Origin: a virus | IMG/VR virus record: IMGVR_UViG_3300025525_000040 | Span: 1 to 51,582 of that record | Length of the DNA: 51,582 nucleotides | Direction: 5' to 3' (one strand) | Shown here: positions 40,813 through 49,332 of the stretch, in pieces | Layout of the letters: each line of letters opens with the position of its first letter | Position numbering within the stretch: the stretch's first letter is position 1 | Position numbers and translations under genes: made by a program | Notes under the pieces: model-generated | What the model was told of the DNA's origin: nothing | Seen by the model: the letters and a program-made list of their open reading frames with translations, nothing else | Databases searched by the model: none

Positions 40813-41871
40813 TTATCCAGTTTGCTTGAGCAGGGATAGAATTTCTTCCAGTCGGGCTTCGAGGTTGGATTCTTGCCTGGGATTCGACTGGGCAATTCCG
40901 AGGCTTGAGATTGTGTTTTTGACATCGTCGTCGAGCAAACGGCTATAGATTTGGTCTGTGATGACAACACTGGCATGCATGACGTTTTGGGATATGGCTT
41001 TAAGTTCGGCCATATTTTTTACTTTTTTGAGTGCATAGACGATGTGGCCATGCCGCAATTTGTGAGGTGACAGATATGGCACGCCGGCTAACTCACAAAC
41101 CAGTCGCACATCACGTTCGATGGCATTGTGCCGGCCCAAAAAGGCATGATAGGTTGCTGTGAGCTGCATTCCGTCGCGGGTAAGAGTCGCATACCAAAGG
41201 GCTTCGAGGGGTAGGGTACTCAGGCGCTCTTCCCAACGGCTGCAAATGTCCAGCAGGGGTTGGATGGGGAGCAGCCAAGTGACCGCAGCCTTGCGGTTTT
41301 TTGTTCGGACGCCACGTTCGGGGAGTTGTTCGATTTTCCGCTCGGCTAAATGGATGCAGGAGCGGGGAATGGATGCGAGGGCTTCAGCGCGCATCCCGGA
41401 GAGAAAGAGCATGCAGACCGCAACTTTGCCCCGCTCTTGACGGAGCGTTTCTGTGGAAACGGCCGCAATTTTTAGAACATCCTCGATGGTATAGAACTGA
41501 TGGACTGGCAGGCGCGACTCTGCGCGAAAGTGTCGGGGCGGCTGGAGCGTGGATATCCAAGACTCTGACACTCGTTTATAGCGCAATGGCCATTCAGCAC
41601 GGGCGAAGGCGAAGAACTGACGGGCCGCCGCGATTCCTTTCGAGACCGATGCTGGGGCGAGTTTTTTATCTTCCCCTTGATTTGCTGTGAGATAGGCGGG
41701 GTAGACGGGGTCAATGTTTTTGGCTTTCGGGAAGGGGGTCTCGTCTGCCCATTCGAGGAGGTGGCGCAAGTAAGCGCGCATCCGCTTTACAGTTTCGGGA
41801 CTATTCTGGCGGACGCGGTCGAGATGATGCAGGTAGGTGCGCACATCTAGCCAGTTTTGACGGTGTATCAT
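40813..41871 (-). CDS. int: Prophage integrase, tyrosine recombinase
   Basis: 352 residues from MIHRQNWLD. Core-binding SAM-like domain about 10-115, catalytic domain after 125 with R161 (GMRAEAL), H270 and R273 (HKLRHG), H299 (MHASVV) and nucleophile Y309 (DQIYSRLL). Other ATGs upstream belong to the xis-like frame. The start overlaps the upstream gene by four bases. Adjacent to the right attachment site on the correct strand, so this is the phage integrase that targets the tRNA-Pro 3' end. Confidence 0.93.
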   Translation of the reverse strand: MIHRQNWLDVRTYLHHLDRVRQNSPETVKRMRAYLRHLLEWADETPFPKAKNIDPVYPAYLTANQGEDKKLAPASVSKGIAAARQFFAFARAEWPLRYKRVSESWISTLQPPRHFRAESRLPVHQFYTIEDVLKIAAVSTETLRQERGKVAVCMLFLSGMRAEALASIPRSCIHLAERKIEQLPERGVRTKNRKAAVTWLLPIQPLLDICSRWEERLSTLPLEALWYATLTRDGMQLTATYHAFLGRHNAIERDVRLVCELAGVPYLSPHKLRHGHIVYALKKVKNMAELKAISQNVMHASVVITDQIYSRLLDDDVKNTISSLGIAQSNPRQESNLEARLEEILSLLKQTG

Positions 41872-42275
41872 GATTGCCCCGCTTGGCGCGCCCGGGCGCG
41901 GTTGATGGTGCGCCCGCAGCCGGAGCAGGGAGCCTGCAGCAGCTCGAGATAGCGATTGACGATTTTTACTCGCGGGTTTTTCAACTGCACAGGCCGGTTG
42001 CATTTCATGCACCAAGCGTGCCCTTCGGGCAAGCCGAATCGTTTGGCTCGGCGCTGCGAGATGGTCTGGCGCGCCCACGCAACGAATGCCGGGCCATGTA
42101 TCCAAACGTTGCCTTTGGGGTCGCGGGTGTGGGGTAAGCCTGCCGGCAGGTAAGAGCGGTAGACGGTATCTTGGGTGACGCCTATTTCCTCGGCAATTTC
42201 GCCGGGTTTGTAGAGCATATCCAAGATGCGCCCAAGTTTGATTATGTGGGTATGCTTGAGTAGGGGTTGTCTCAT
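41868..42275 (-). CDS. HTH protein with zinc-ribbon tail, Xis-like
   Basis: 135 residues from MRQPLLKHTHII, start chosen because GGAGG sits five bases upstream. An excisionase/AlpA-like helix-turn-helix (about 20-45, GEIAEEIGVTQDTVYRSYLPAGLPHTR) and a C-terminal CxxC...CxxC (WCMKCNRPV, CSGCGRTI) suggest a small DNA-binding protein that helps the integrase. It overlaps the integrase gene by ATGA. Not an obvious match to any named Xis, so the role is inferred from position. Confidence 0.7.
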   Translation of the reverse strand: MRQPLLKHTHIIKLGRILDMLYKPGEIAEEIGVTQDTVYRSYLPAGLPHTRDPKGNVWIHGPAFVAWARQTISQRRAKRFGLPEGHAWCMKCNRPVQLKNPRVKIVNRYLELLQAPCSGCGRTINRARARQAGQS

Positions 42276-42311
42276 TCGGCCTCCAGGAATAAAAAAAGCA
42301 AAACACGACGC

Positions 42312-42325
42312 CCGGTAATTACCGG
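42312..42325. promoter_or_regulatory. 14-bp perfect palindrome upstream of the Xis-like gene
   Basis: CCGGTAATTACCGG, about 35 bases before the start codon of the Xis-like gene, in the leader of the xis-int operon. Possible operator or arm-type site. Confidence 0.45.
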
Positions 42326-42359
42326 TTGTTGTATCTCGCTCTCCTGAAGCCAGATTAGG

Positions 42360-42393
42360 GGAGCAGAACCACGCTACTTTGCGATTCTGCTCC
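42360..42393. other. 9-bp hairpin between xis region and attachment core
   Basis: GGAGCAGAA (42360-42368) pairs with TTCTGCTCC (42385-42393) across a 16-base loop that itself contains a short CGC/GCG pairing. No T run. It lies just past the phage-side 3' end of the tRNA fragment. Confidence 0.5.
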
Positions 42394-42447
<54 letters not shown>

Positions 42448-42461
42448 GAAAATTTGCGCCG

Positions 42462-42512
42462 AAACACAGACTGATTACATAGGTAAATTTCCTAAGTAAT
42501 CAGTCTGTGTTT
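42462..42512. other. Long perfect inverted repeat beside the right attachment site
   Basis: AAACACAGACTGATTAC (42462-42478) and GTAATCAGTCTGTGTTT (42496-42512) are perfect 17-bp arms, extended inside by TAGG/CCTA after one mismatch; loop TAAATTT. On the plus strand it ends in a T run (TTTTTTG overlaps the stem), so it may be a terminator, or the end of a second element. Confidence 0.7.
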
Positions 42513-42881
42513 TTGAATAAATCTTTGATTGTTGGATGTCTGTGATTGAAAGTATCGCAATTTGAATATACAAGGCAAAAAATTAAGTAAACTTGTTCGA
42601 CTTTATATCAGCGGTCTTTAGATAAAAACTGAACATTGGTGAAGGTTGCTCGAAAAAATTTGAAAACATGTCATCCAATCCGAGGGGATGCGTGTGTGGA
42701 ACTTTAACAACCCCAAGCAAAATGAAAGGTGAGCAACAATCACCAAGCGTCAAAGCGATATTGGGGTATTTAAGCGTTATCAGGATCCTAAATCTAATTG
42801 TATTGATCTGGCGCACCAACCCGAATTTCATTCTGACTTAGTTTGTCTGCCTGGCCGCTCACAAACGAAAGGATACTTACC
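42513..42881. other. Non-coding, AT-rich region before the second recombinase
   Basis: Nothing convincing. A leftward 82-residue frame (42583-42831) has no ribosome site and no recognisable content. The stretch is far more AT-rich than the prophage, supporting a different origin from it. Confidence 0.4.
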
Positions 42882-43859
42882 ATGAAAATAACAACCGCAA
42901 AAACCGGCTTCTTGCTATCACTAAGAGCGCGAGGTTACGCGCCGGCAACCATTGAACTATACCGTTATGTGCTGGACGCGCTCGCTGACTACCTGGACGA
43001 TCCAGAAGTCAATAAAATCCGCCTGACGGACCTTGAACGCTATTTTGTCTACTTGCGTGATGAATATAAACCGACAAGAAAAAGTGGGGATTCATCGCCA
43101 CTTTCTGGGAGTACTCTGCAAAACCATTGGAAAGGTATTCGGGCATTTTTTGCATGGGCGGTGGATGAATTGCGTCTAAAATCACGCCCGGATTTGCGAT
43201 TAAAACTACCGAAAAATAATCCTAAACTGATTCGCCCTCTCAAGCAGGATGAAATCAAATCGTTACTCATTGCTGCTGAGCGAACACAGGAGGCAGTCCC
43301 AAGTAATCGTCGCCCGTTTACCATGCGTCGGCCAACTGCCGACCGCGATTCTGCTATCTTGCTTATGCTGCTCGATACCGGCGTCCGCGTTGGGGAATTG
43401 GCTCGTATGACTGTTGATGATGTAAATCTAAAAACAGGTGAAGTCATTGTCACACCCTTCGGAGAGAGTGGTCGAAAAACCAAGGGACGTGCGGTTTTTA
43501 TAGGCAAATCAACAATGCGGGTACTTTGGCGATATTTGGCAAATCGGGGCAATCCGGAACCCGAAGAACCTTTATTGCTTTCCAGACATGGACATCCGAT
43601 GAGTCGCAATTCCATTAGATTATTATTGGCCGATATGGGTAAGAGGGCCGGAGTGGCAAATGTTCATCCTCATCGATTTCGGCATACATTTGCAATTGAA
43701 TTTTTACGCAATGATGGAGATGTGTTTAGCTTACAGCGAATTTTAGGGCATGCTGATTTAGAAACCGTGAAAAAGTATCTTGAACTGGCGCAAGCGGACA
43801 CGCAAAACGCACATAAACGGGCATCACCGGCTGACCGCTGGAATCTATCCCGAAAGTAA
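42882..43859 (+). CDS. Second tyrosine recombinase (XerC/D-like)
   Basis: 325 residues from MKITTAKTG (GAAAGGA upstream; a TTG start lies 39 bases earlier). SAM-like core-binding domain about 5-100. Catalytic residues R169 (GVRVGEL), H264 and R267 (HPHRFRH), H290 (LGHADLET) and Y299 (VKKYLEL). Distinct from the phage integrase and outside its attachment site. Resembles the integrases/resolvases of integrative and plasmid-like elements. It ends 40 bases before a shared terminator. Confidence 0.88.
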   Translation: MKITTAKTGFLLSLRARGYAPATIELYRYVLDALADYLDDPEVNKIRLTDLERYFVYLRDEYKPTRKSGDSSPLSGSTLQNHWKGIRAFFAWAVDELRLKSRPDLRLKLPKNNPKLIRPLKQDEIKSLLIAAERTQEAVPSNRRPFTMRRPTADRDSAILLMLLDTGVRVGELARMTVDDVNLKTGEVIVTPFGESGRKTKGRAVFIGKSTMRVLWRYLANRGNPEPEEPLLLSRHGHPMSRNSIRLLLADMGKRAGVANVHPHRFRHTFAIEFLRNDGDVFSLQRILGHADLETVKKYLELAQADTQNAHKRASPADRWNLSRK

Positions 43860-43897
43860 ATAATCAGCCCAACTTCACCAGAACAATCAATATCAAC

Positions 43898-43931
43898 AAA
43901 AAAAGCGAGGCTTTTCGGCCTCGCTTTTTTT
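43898..43931. terminator. Bidirectional intrinsic terminator
   Basis: A7-GCGAGGC (43898-43911), loop TTTTCG, GCCTCGC-T7 (43918-43931). It serves both the rightward recombinase gene and the leftward helicase gene, whose stop is at 43934. Confidence 0.9.
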
Positions 43932-43933
43932 GA

Positions 43934-46900
43934 TTAACGCTTGCGCTTACCTCCTTTCTTGTGCAGCAAGTGGGCCGGTACAGCGTCGCCGAACATGGAG
44001 GCCTGCATCACATCGGATGAGTCATGCGAGACCGTCGCCAATTCGCGGCTGGACTGCCATGAAGCCTGGCTAACAGCCTGCATGAAATCCAATTGCGCCT
44101 GACTGCGGGTAACTTCCTGGCGGGCCTGCTCGATAACCTCCGGCGTAACCGGGATGGCGGGTTCGGGCAGTTCCACTTCGATGGGCTGCTGGTGTATCGC
44201 GTTGATGCGGGCCAGGGCGGATTCGAAGATGTCAATCCAGCCATCGTCGTTGTCCACAATGGACAGGTCGATGTCGTCGTCTTCGCCATCCTTCTTTTCG
44301 GCTTGCTTGCGTGTCCATGCGTCGAGTTCGACGGTGAGAGCAGCCAGGGCCGCTTGTGTCTCTTCGTACTCGCGCTCATGCTGCCAGGTCTTCGGGATTT
44401 CAACTTCCAGTGAAGCCAGGTCGGTGTGGAGACGGGCCAGGTGAGAGCGGGCGTCTGCCAGTTTCTTGTCCAGCGCGCGCAGGGCGGCATCCAGACTGAT
44501 GAACAGCCCTTTATCGGTGCTTTCCACGTTGGCAAGCAGGAGTTCATCGTTGGGCAGCATGAACCCGATGGCGGTTTCAACTTCCACGAAGGTTCCGCGT
44601 GTTTTGCGTTGCGTGAACCCGGCCAGTTTTACGCCGCGATACTCGCCAAGGACGGTCAGGTCCCGAGGTACCAGGGCCGCTTTGCGCAGGGCCTTGCCCG
44701 CCGATTCGCGTTCCGTGTAGGTCGTCCCGTTGATGGTTGCCGAGAAGTCCTTGCCGGTCGCTTCGCGCTGGGCGATGCTTCCCTCCAGCGTGCGGATTTC
44801 GGCTTCGACCTGCGGGATGCGGGATTCGATGAAAGCCTTGTCGCGCACATGACCGCTGCGGGTGCGCAGCCACTCCGCGCGCAAAGCGTCCAGGCGAATC
44901 AAGGCGGCGTCCAACTCGACCTTTTTCAACATGAGTGGATTACCGGAAGCGATGGCCTTGATGGCCGCGTAGGATGCGACTTCATCGCCGATGTCGTCGG
45001 CGTCGCGCTGGACAATCCCGCGTTCAAGGTCTTTGATGAAACCCAGTTTGGTTTCCAGCGTCTGCCAACTAAACCCGTCGAAACTACCGGGCGTGACGTA
45101 GACAAACTCGAAGACCTCACCATAGCGGTTGCCGGGACGCTCCATGCGTCCGGTGCGCTGGATCAGGCCATCCGGTTTCCAGGTGGGGGTTAGGTGATGG
45201 ATAGCCAGCATACGCTCATGCACGTTGACACCCACGCCCATCTTCTCGGACGACGCAATCACCACCCGCTTGCGACCTTCGTTGACCGCTTTGAACAGGG
45301 CGTTTTTTTGCTCGGTCGTTTTGGCATCGTGGGCAAAGGCGATTTCGGCCTCCGGGATGCCGCGCCGCGCGAGGCGGCGCTTGATTTGGGCGTAGATGTC
45401 GGTCGTCAGGGCGAGTTCGTCTCCGGTCAGCGCTTCTGCGTCGTCGCCGGTTGCGTCATCTTTACGGGCCTGTTTTGCCTTCGGGGTGGCCAGGTCGCAG
45501 AAGACCAGCTGCGCGCCGCGCATGGGTGTACTCATGCGGTGGATGGCGGCTACGGTCTCGACCAACCTGTCCACTTTCGGCATTGGCCCGTTCGGGTTGC
45601 TGGCGAGTACCAGGCTGACGTCCAGGGCGCATTTGCGTCCATCGGACGAGATGACAAGCATGTTGTCCTCGGATGACTTGACCCCGCCAGACCTGATGGC
45701 TTCGGCGCGCGTGCCGAGGGAACGAACGTAATCGCGCAAGCGCAAGTCACGTTGGCACTTGACCTTAATCAGCCCGCCCGCGAACTTTTTGGGCATGTCG
45801 GGGATGTCGCCTTCCTGGATGGCATACGCATCTGTGAACTGGAAGTAGACTGCGAACAGGTCGCGCAGATTTTTGAATCGCCGGAAGCGGGTGTTCATGC
45901 GAAAGCCGGAACCGTCCGGGGTCATCTCGACACCCGGCTCCGCGATGGCGTATTGATAGGCCCAAGCGTCAAAATGAGCCAGGCCCATTTCAATCAATAC
46001 ACGCTCCTGCATGTAGCGCTGCATGGTGTAGGCTTCGGCCAGGGTGTTCGAGACCGGCGTGCCAGTCAGGGCGACCACCTTGCCGCCGCGCTGGATCGAC
46101 CAGCGGGTCTTCATATACATATCGAAGGCGCGCTGGGATTCCGAGTTGGGCAGACCGGCGATGCGGTTGATGCGGGTTTTGAAGAACAGATTTTTGTAAG
46201 CGTGGAATTCATCTACAACCAGCATGTCCACGCCGAGCATCTCGTAGGTGATGGTGTCAGGAGAATCCTTGGCCATGCGCTTCTTCTCGAACAAACGCGC
46301 CTCGAAGGCGCGCTTGGAACGTTCGATGCTCTTGATGGCCGCCGCAGCGGACTCCTTCTTGTCGGACTGGGCTTTGAGTTCCCACAGGTATTTCTCCAGT
46401 TCGGCCACCTGGCCTTCGATGAAGTCGATTTCGGCCTCGACGCTCATGGGGAGCAGTTTGAAAACCGAATACGGGACGAGCACCAGGTCCCAATCGCCAG
46501 TGGCGATACGCGATAAAAACGTGCCGCGTTTGGACTTGGACAGGTCTCCTGCCAGGACGGTCAAGGTGCGGGCGCTGGGATAGGCGCGTAAAACCTCGTT
46601 TTCCCACTGCCCGATGACCTGGTTGGGGACAACCGCCATGACCTTGCGGGCCAGACCGAGCCGCCGGGCTTCCATCGCCGCGACAATCGCGGTCAGGGTC
46701 TTCCCGGCGCCGACTTGATGCCATAGGAGCGAGGTCTGGTATTGCAGGATGCGCCAGGCGCCGTTGCGCTGGTTCTTGCGCAGGCTGATATCGGTGTTCA
46801 GTCCGGGGAAAGTCAGGTGGGAGCCGTCTGGCTTTGGTTGCCGCCAGACATTGAAGGATTTGTTGTAGAGCGATACCAGATGCTCGGTGCGTTCTACATC

Positions 46901-49000
46901 CATCCAGACCCAATTGTCGAAGGCGGCCTTGAGTTCGGCCTGGCGGGCCTGGGCGGCGACGGTGGCTGCGTGGTTCTGCACCCGCTTTTCTTTGCCGTTT
47001 TCTTCGTAGGTGTCATAGACGACGGTTTGCCGGGCGTTCATTGTGTCATAGATGATGACATCCATGTCCACTCGCGATGTGCTCCAGCGCGAACGTACGC
47101 CGCTGGGGACGCCGTAGCCAATCTTGACGGACCATTCGGCGGTTCCTGGAACATGGGTCACGGACACCTTCTCGGTTTCAAGCAAGCCGCACAGGAAGTC
47201 TTCGATGACCTTTTCGGGCAGCCAGCCGGTACCGAGTTGGATGTAGATGTCCTCCGCTTTGAGCGGTTCCGGCTGCACCATCCGTAGGGCCGTGACGTTG
47301 ATTTGGTATTGCTCATCGAACATCGCGGCGGCCTCGGCGGCTTCCAGTTTGGCAGCCACGTTGCCGGATAGATAGACTTCATCAGTGAGCCACTCTTTTG
47401 TTTCCGGGTCGCGGAAGATGCGTCCCCCGGCCAGATGGCGGATAGCGTCTTCTTCGGGGCTGCCCGTAATCTGAGCGATGGTGGGGATGTCCACGCGGCC
47501 CAGTTTGTCGAGGCAGAGCAGCAAGGCGTCGTTGGGGTCGTCGGTTTGCTCGAGCGGGTTGGCCTGGCGCACGGTGGTCTTCGAAAACATGTCGGCCTTG
47601 AGCCAGGTTCCCATGCCCTCGACTTCGAGGGCTTTCAGGAACAAGAGTTCCGGCTCGCCTTTGAGCGGGCGGGTGTTGGCCGGGTCGTTGAGGAAGCCGT
47701 AGCGGGCGACAAAGTCGTCGTAGAGGTTGTTCAACTTGTGGCGCAGGACGGAAGCAGGTTGGGCATTGGCCTCGTCCTTCAAGAGTTGCCGGGCGGTAGT
47801 GTAGATTTCGCGCATTGCCGTGACCCGCGCCGGTTCAGGGGCGGGGGCAGATTCGATGGTTTCAGCCTGAATCTCCAACACAGTTGCCTGTTCTGCTTTC
47901 GGGGCTTCGATGGTGAGCAGGTCTTCCGCCAGGAAGGCTTCCAGCCGGGCAGTGATGGCCTGGCCCAGGTCGCGCTCGTCCGGTAGAACGGTGTACTCGT
48001 AGTTGCGGTACATCGTGCCCGCGGCAGCCGGTTTGCCGAGAACGCATTCGGGGTGGTTCAGGTAGTACTGGTTAACCCAGAACTTCTCGGCGGCCCAGTC
48101 GCGCTCGTGGTGCTGGAGCGTCTGCTGGCGGACGTTGGCCCAGGCGGGCTGTTCCTTGTTGGGCGCGAAACGCTTGCGCAGGAAAAGCAGGTCGGTGACG
48201 ACCTCCGTGCCCGCGTTGGATGTGAAGGCGTTGTTGGGCAGGCGCACGGCGGCCAGCAGGTCGCAGTGTTCGGCCAGGTGTTTGCGCACCAGGTCGTCCT
48301 TCTTGTCGAGCGTATATCTCGAGGTGATGAAGGCCATCACGCCGCCTGGACGCAGCAGCTCGAGGCTGCGGGCGAAGAAGAAATCGTGGATGCTCGTCCG
48401 CATGTGGCGCGGCAGGCCATCGAAGGCGACCGGGTAGTTCCCAAAAGGGACATTGCTGGTGATGATGTCGAAATGTCCCCTGGGCAGGTTGACGTCTTCA
48501 TAGCCCGCACCAAAGACCTTGCTTTTGGGGTGCAGGGCGGTGAGTATTTGGGCGGTGATTTTGTCCAGTTCGACTTCGACCCAACTGGCCTTGTCGCGCA
48601 GGCTTTCCGGCATCATGCTCTTGAAGTGCCCGACACCGGCGGACGGGTCGAGGACGTTCAGGCTGTCCAACTTCCCGGCGCCGAGGCGTTCGAAGCCGCG
48701 CCAGATGGCGGCGATGACCGGCAGGGCAGTGTAGTGAGCATTCAGGGTGCTGGCCTTGACCGCATCCCACTCGTCTTCAGTGAGCAGCTTGAGCAGGTCG
48801 AGTTTGTCGAGGGCGTAGTTGAGGACCTCGGTGTGCCCCCATCCGACGTAGCGGGACAGGCTGGTGAGTTCTTCGGGGTTGGCCGGGCGGCTTTCGGCGA
48901 CGAGTTGGCGCGCCAGTTGGATGGCGGCGACGTTGCCTTTGGCTTTTTCGGCAGGGCCGCTCCAGGTCAGGGGCTGGTTGTTGGCAAAGTGGAAATCCAT
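43934..49000 (-). CDS. Giant N6-methyltransferase / SNF2-type helicase, DarB-like
   Basis: 1688 residues; start ATG at 49000 chosen for AGGAGG eight bases ahead. Order: N-terminal segment; methyltransferase with motif I VLDPSAGVGHF (about 115-126) and motif IV SNVPFG (about 181-187, a variant of NPPF); middle region; helicase core with VGAGKT (about 762), DEFHAYKN (about 932), LTGTPVSN, and RTGRMERPGNRY (about 1283); C-terminal coiled coil (about 1440-1560). Such fusions occur in phage P1 (DarB, antirestriction) and in conjugative elements. The whole coding region is one frame. It likely protects or modifies DNA of the second element. Confidence 0.85.
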   Translation of the reverse strand: MDFHFANNQPLTWSGPAEKAKGNVAAIQLARQLVAESRPANPEELTSLSRYVGWGHTEVLNYALDKLDLLKLLTEDEWDAVKASTLNAHYTALPVIAAIWRGFERLGAGKLDSLNVLDPSAGVGHFKSMMPESLRDKASWVEVELDKITAQILTALHPKSKVFGAGYEDVNLPRGHFDIITSNVPFGNYPVAFDGLPRHMRTSIHDFFFARSLELLRPGGVMAFITSRYTLDKKDDLVRKHLAEHCDLLAAVRLPNNAFTSNAGTEVVTDLLFLRKRFAPNKEQPAWANVRQQTLQHHERDWAAEKFWVNQYYLNHPECVLGKPAAAGTMYRNYEYTVLPDERDLGQAITARLEAFLAEDLLTIEAPKAEQATVLEIQAETIESAPAPEPARVTAMREIYTTARQLLKDEANAQPASVLRHKLNNLYDDFVARYGFLNDPANTRPLKGEPELLFLKALEVEGMGTWLKADMFSKTTVRQANPLEQTDDPNDALLLCLDKLGRVDIPTIAQITGSPEEDAIRHLAGGRIFRDPETKEWLTDEVYLSGNVAAKLEAAEAAAMFDEQYQINVTALRMVQPEPLKAEDIYIQLGTGWLPEKVIEDFLCGLLETEKVSVTHVPGTAEWSVKIGYGVPSGVRSRWSTSRVDMDVIIYDTMNARQTVVYDTYEENGKEKRVQNHAATVAAQARQAELKAAFDNWVWMDVERTEHLVSLYNKSFNVWRQPKPDGSHLTFPGLNTDISLRKNQRNGAWRILQYQTSLLWHQVGAGKTLTAIVAAMEARRLGLARKVMAVVPNQVIGQWENEVLRAYPSARTLTVLAGDLSKSKRGTFLSRIATGDWDLVLVPYSVFKLLPMSVEAEIDFIEGQVAELEKYLWELKAQSDKKESAAAAIKSIERSKRAFEARLFEKKRMAKDSPDTITYEMLGVDMLVVDEFHAYKNLFFKTRINRIAGLPNSESQRAFDMYMKTRWSIQRGGKVVALTGTPVSNTLAEAYTMQRYMQERVLIEMGLAHFDAWAYQYAIAEPGVEMTPDGSGFRMNTRFRRFKNLRDLFAVYFQFTDAYAIQEGDIPDMPKKFAGGLIKVKCQRDLRLRDYVRSLGTRAEAIRSGGVKSSEDNMLVISSDGRKCALDVSLVLASNPNGPMPKVDRLVETVAAIHRMSTPMRGAQLVFCDLATPKAKQARKDDATGDDAEALTGDELALTTDIYAQIKRRLARRGIPEAEIAFAHDAKTTEQKNALFKAVNEGRKRVVIASSEKMGVGVNVHERMLAIHHLTPTWKPDGLIQRTGRMERPGNRYGEVFEFVYVTPGSFDGFSWQTLETKLGFIKDLERGIVQRDADDIGDEVASYAAIKAIASGNPLMLKKVELDAALIRLDALRAEWLRTRSGHVRDKAFIESRIPQVEAEIRTLEGSIAQREATGKDFSATINGTTYTERESAGKALRKAALVPRDLTVLGEYRGVKLAGFTQRKTRGTFVEVETAIGFMLPNDELLLANVESTDKGLFISLDAALRALDKKLADARSHLARLHTDLASLEVEIPKTWQHEREYEETQAALAALTVELDAWTRKQAEKKDGEDDDIDLSIVDNDDGWIDIFESALARINAIHQQPIEVELPEPAIPVTPEVIEQARQEVTRSQAQLDFMQAVSQASWQSSRELATVSHDSSDVMQASMFGDAVPAHLLHKKGGKRKR

Positions 49001-49027
49001 GTTTTTCACCTCCTGGTGGAATCAAAA

Positions 49028-49051
49028 GAGCGGCTTTTGGGAAAGCCGCTC
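49028..49051 (-). promoter_or_regulatory. Hairpin-plus-T leader of the helicase gene
   Basis: GAGCGGCTTT and AAAGCCGCTC, 10 pairs, 4-base loop. On the minus strand it is followed by TTTTG and then the ribosome site, so it may be an attenuator or the terminator of an upstream leftward transcript. Confidence 0.55.
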
Positions 49052-49212
49052 CTTGTGGGTTTGCTGGTGATGGGTTTTAGGACAGGTTTTGCAGGGCTGT
49101 AGTGGAACAGGTAAATGTCGTGACTGGGCCTCCTTGTTGGGTTATGGGGAATGTGAATCTTGCGGGGCTATTGCTTTCAAGCGTAGGTTTTCGCGGTTCG
49201 CCCACCAAAGAG

Positions 49213-49267
49213 CAGAACAGCAAACCCTCGCCGCCTTTTGAATGGGCAGCATGGGTTTGCTGTTCTG
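49213..49267. other. 15-bp perfect inverted repeat, 25-base spacer
   Basis: CAGAACAGCAAACCC (49213-49227) and GGGTTTGCTGTTCTG (49253-49267). It lies between the divergent helicase and lipoprotein genes (49001-49332, otherwise without a gene). A TATAAT box occurs 40 bases on (about 49309). Could be a shared operator or an RNA structure. Confidence 0.6.
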
Positions 49268-49332
49268 GTGAGTTGCTTGATGTGGGCCGAGGCGCAATTG
49301 CTCGGCTATAATCCTATTTGGAGTACCTGATT

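Noticed and set aside
42462-42512. Integron attC-like site
   Set aside because: No integron core-site triplets and no cassette array; the nearby recombinase lacks the integron integrase extra motif.
42583-42831. 82-residue leftward frame before the second recombinase
   Set aside because: No ribosome site, no recognisable content, in an AT-rich non-coding stretch.
48053-49102. 349-residue frame antisense to the helicase gene
   Set aside because: Gly/Val/Phe/Gln-rich shadow of a GC-rich gene with no motif; the same holds for 44426-46516.
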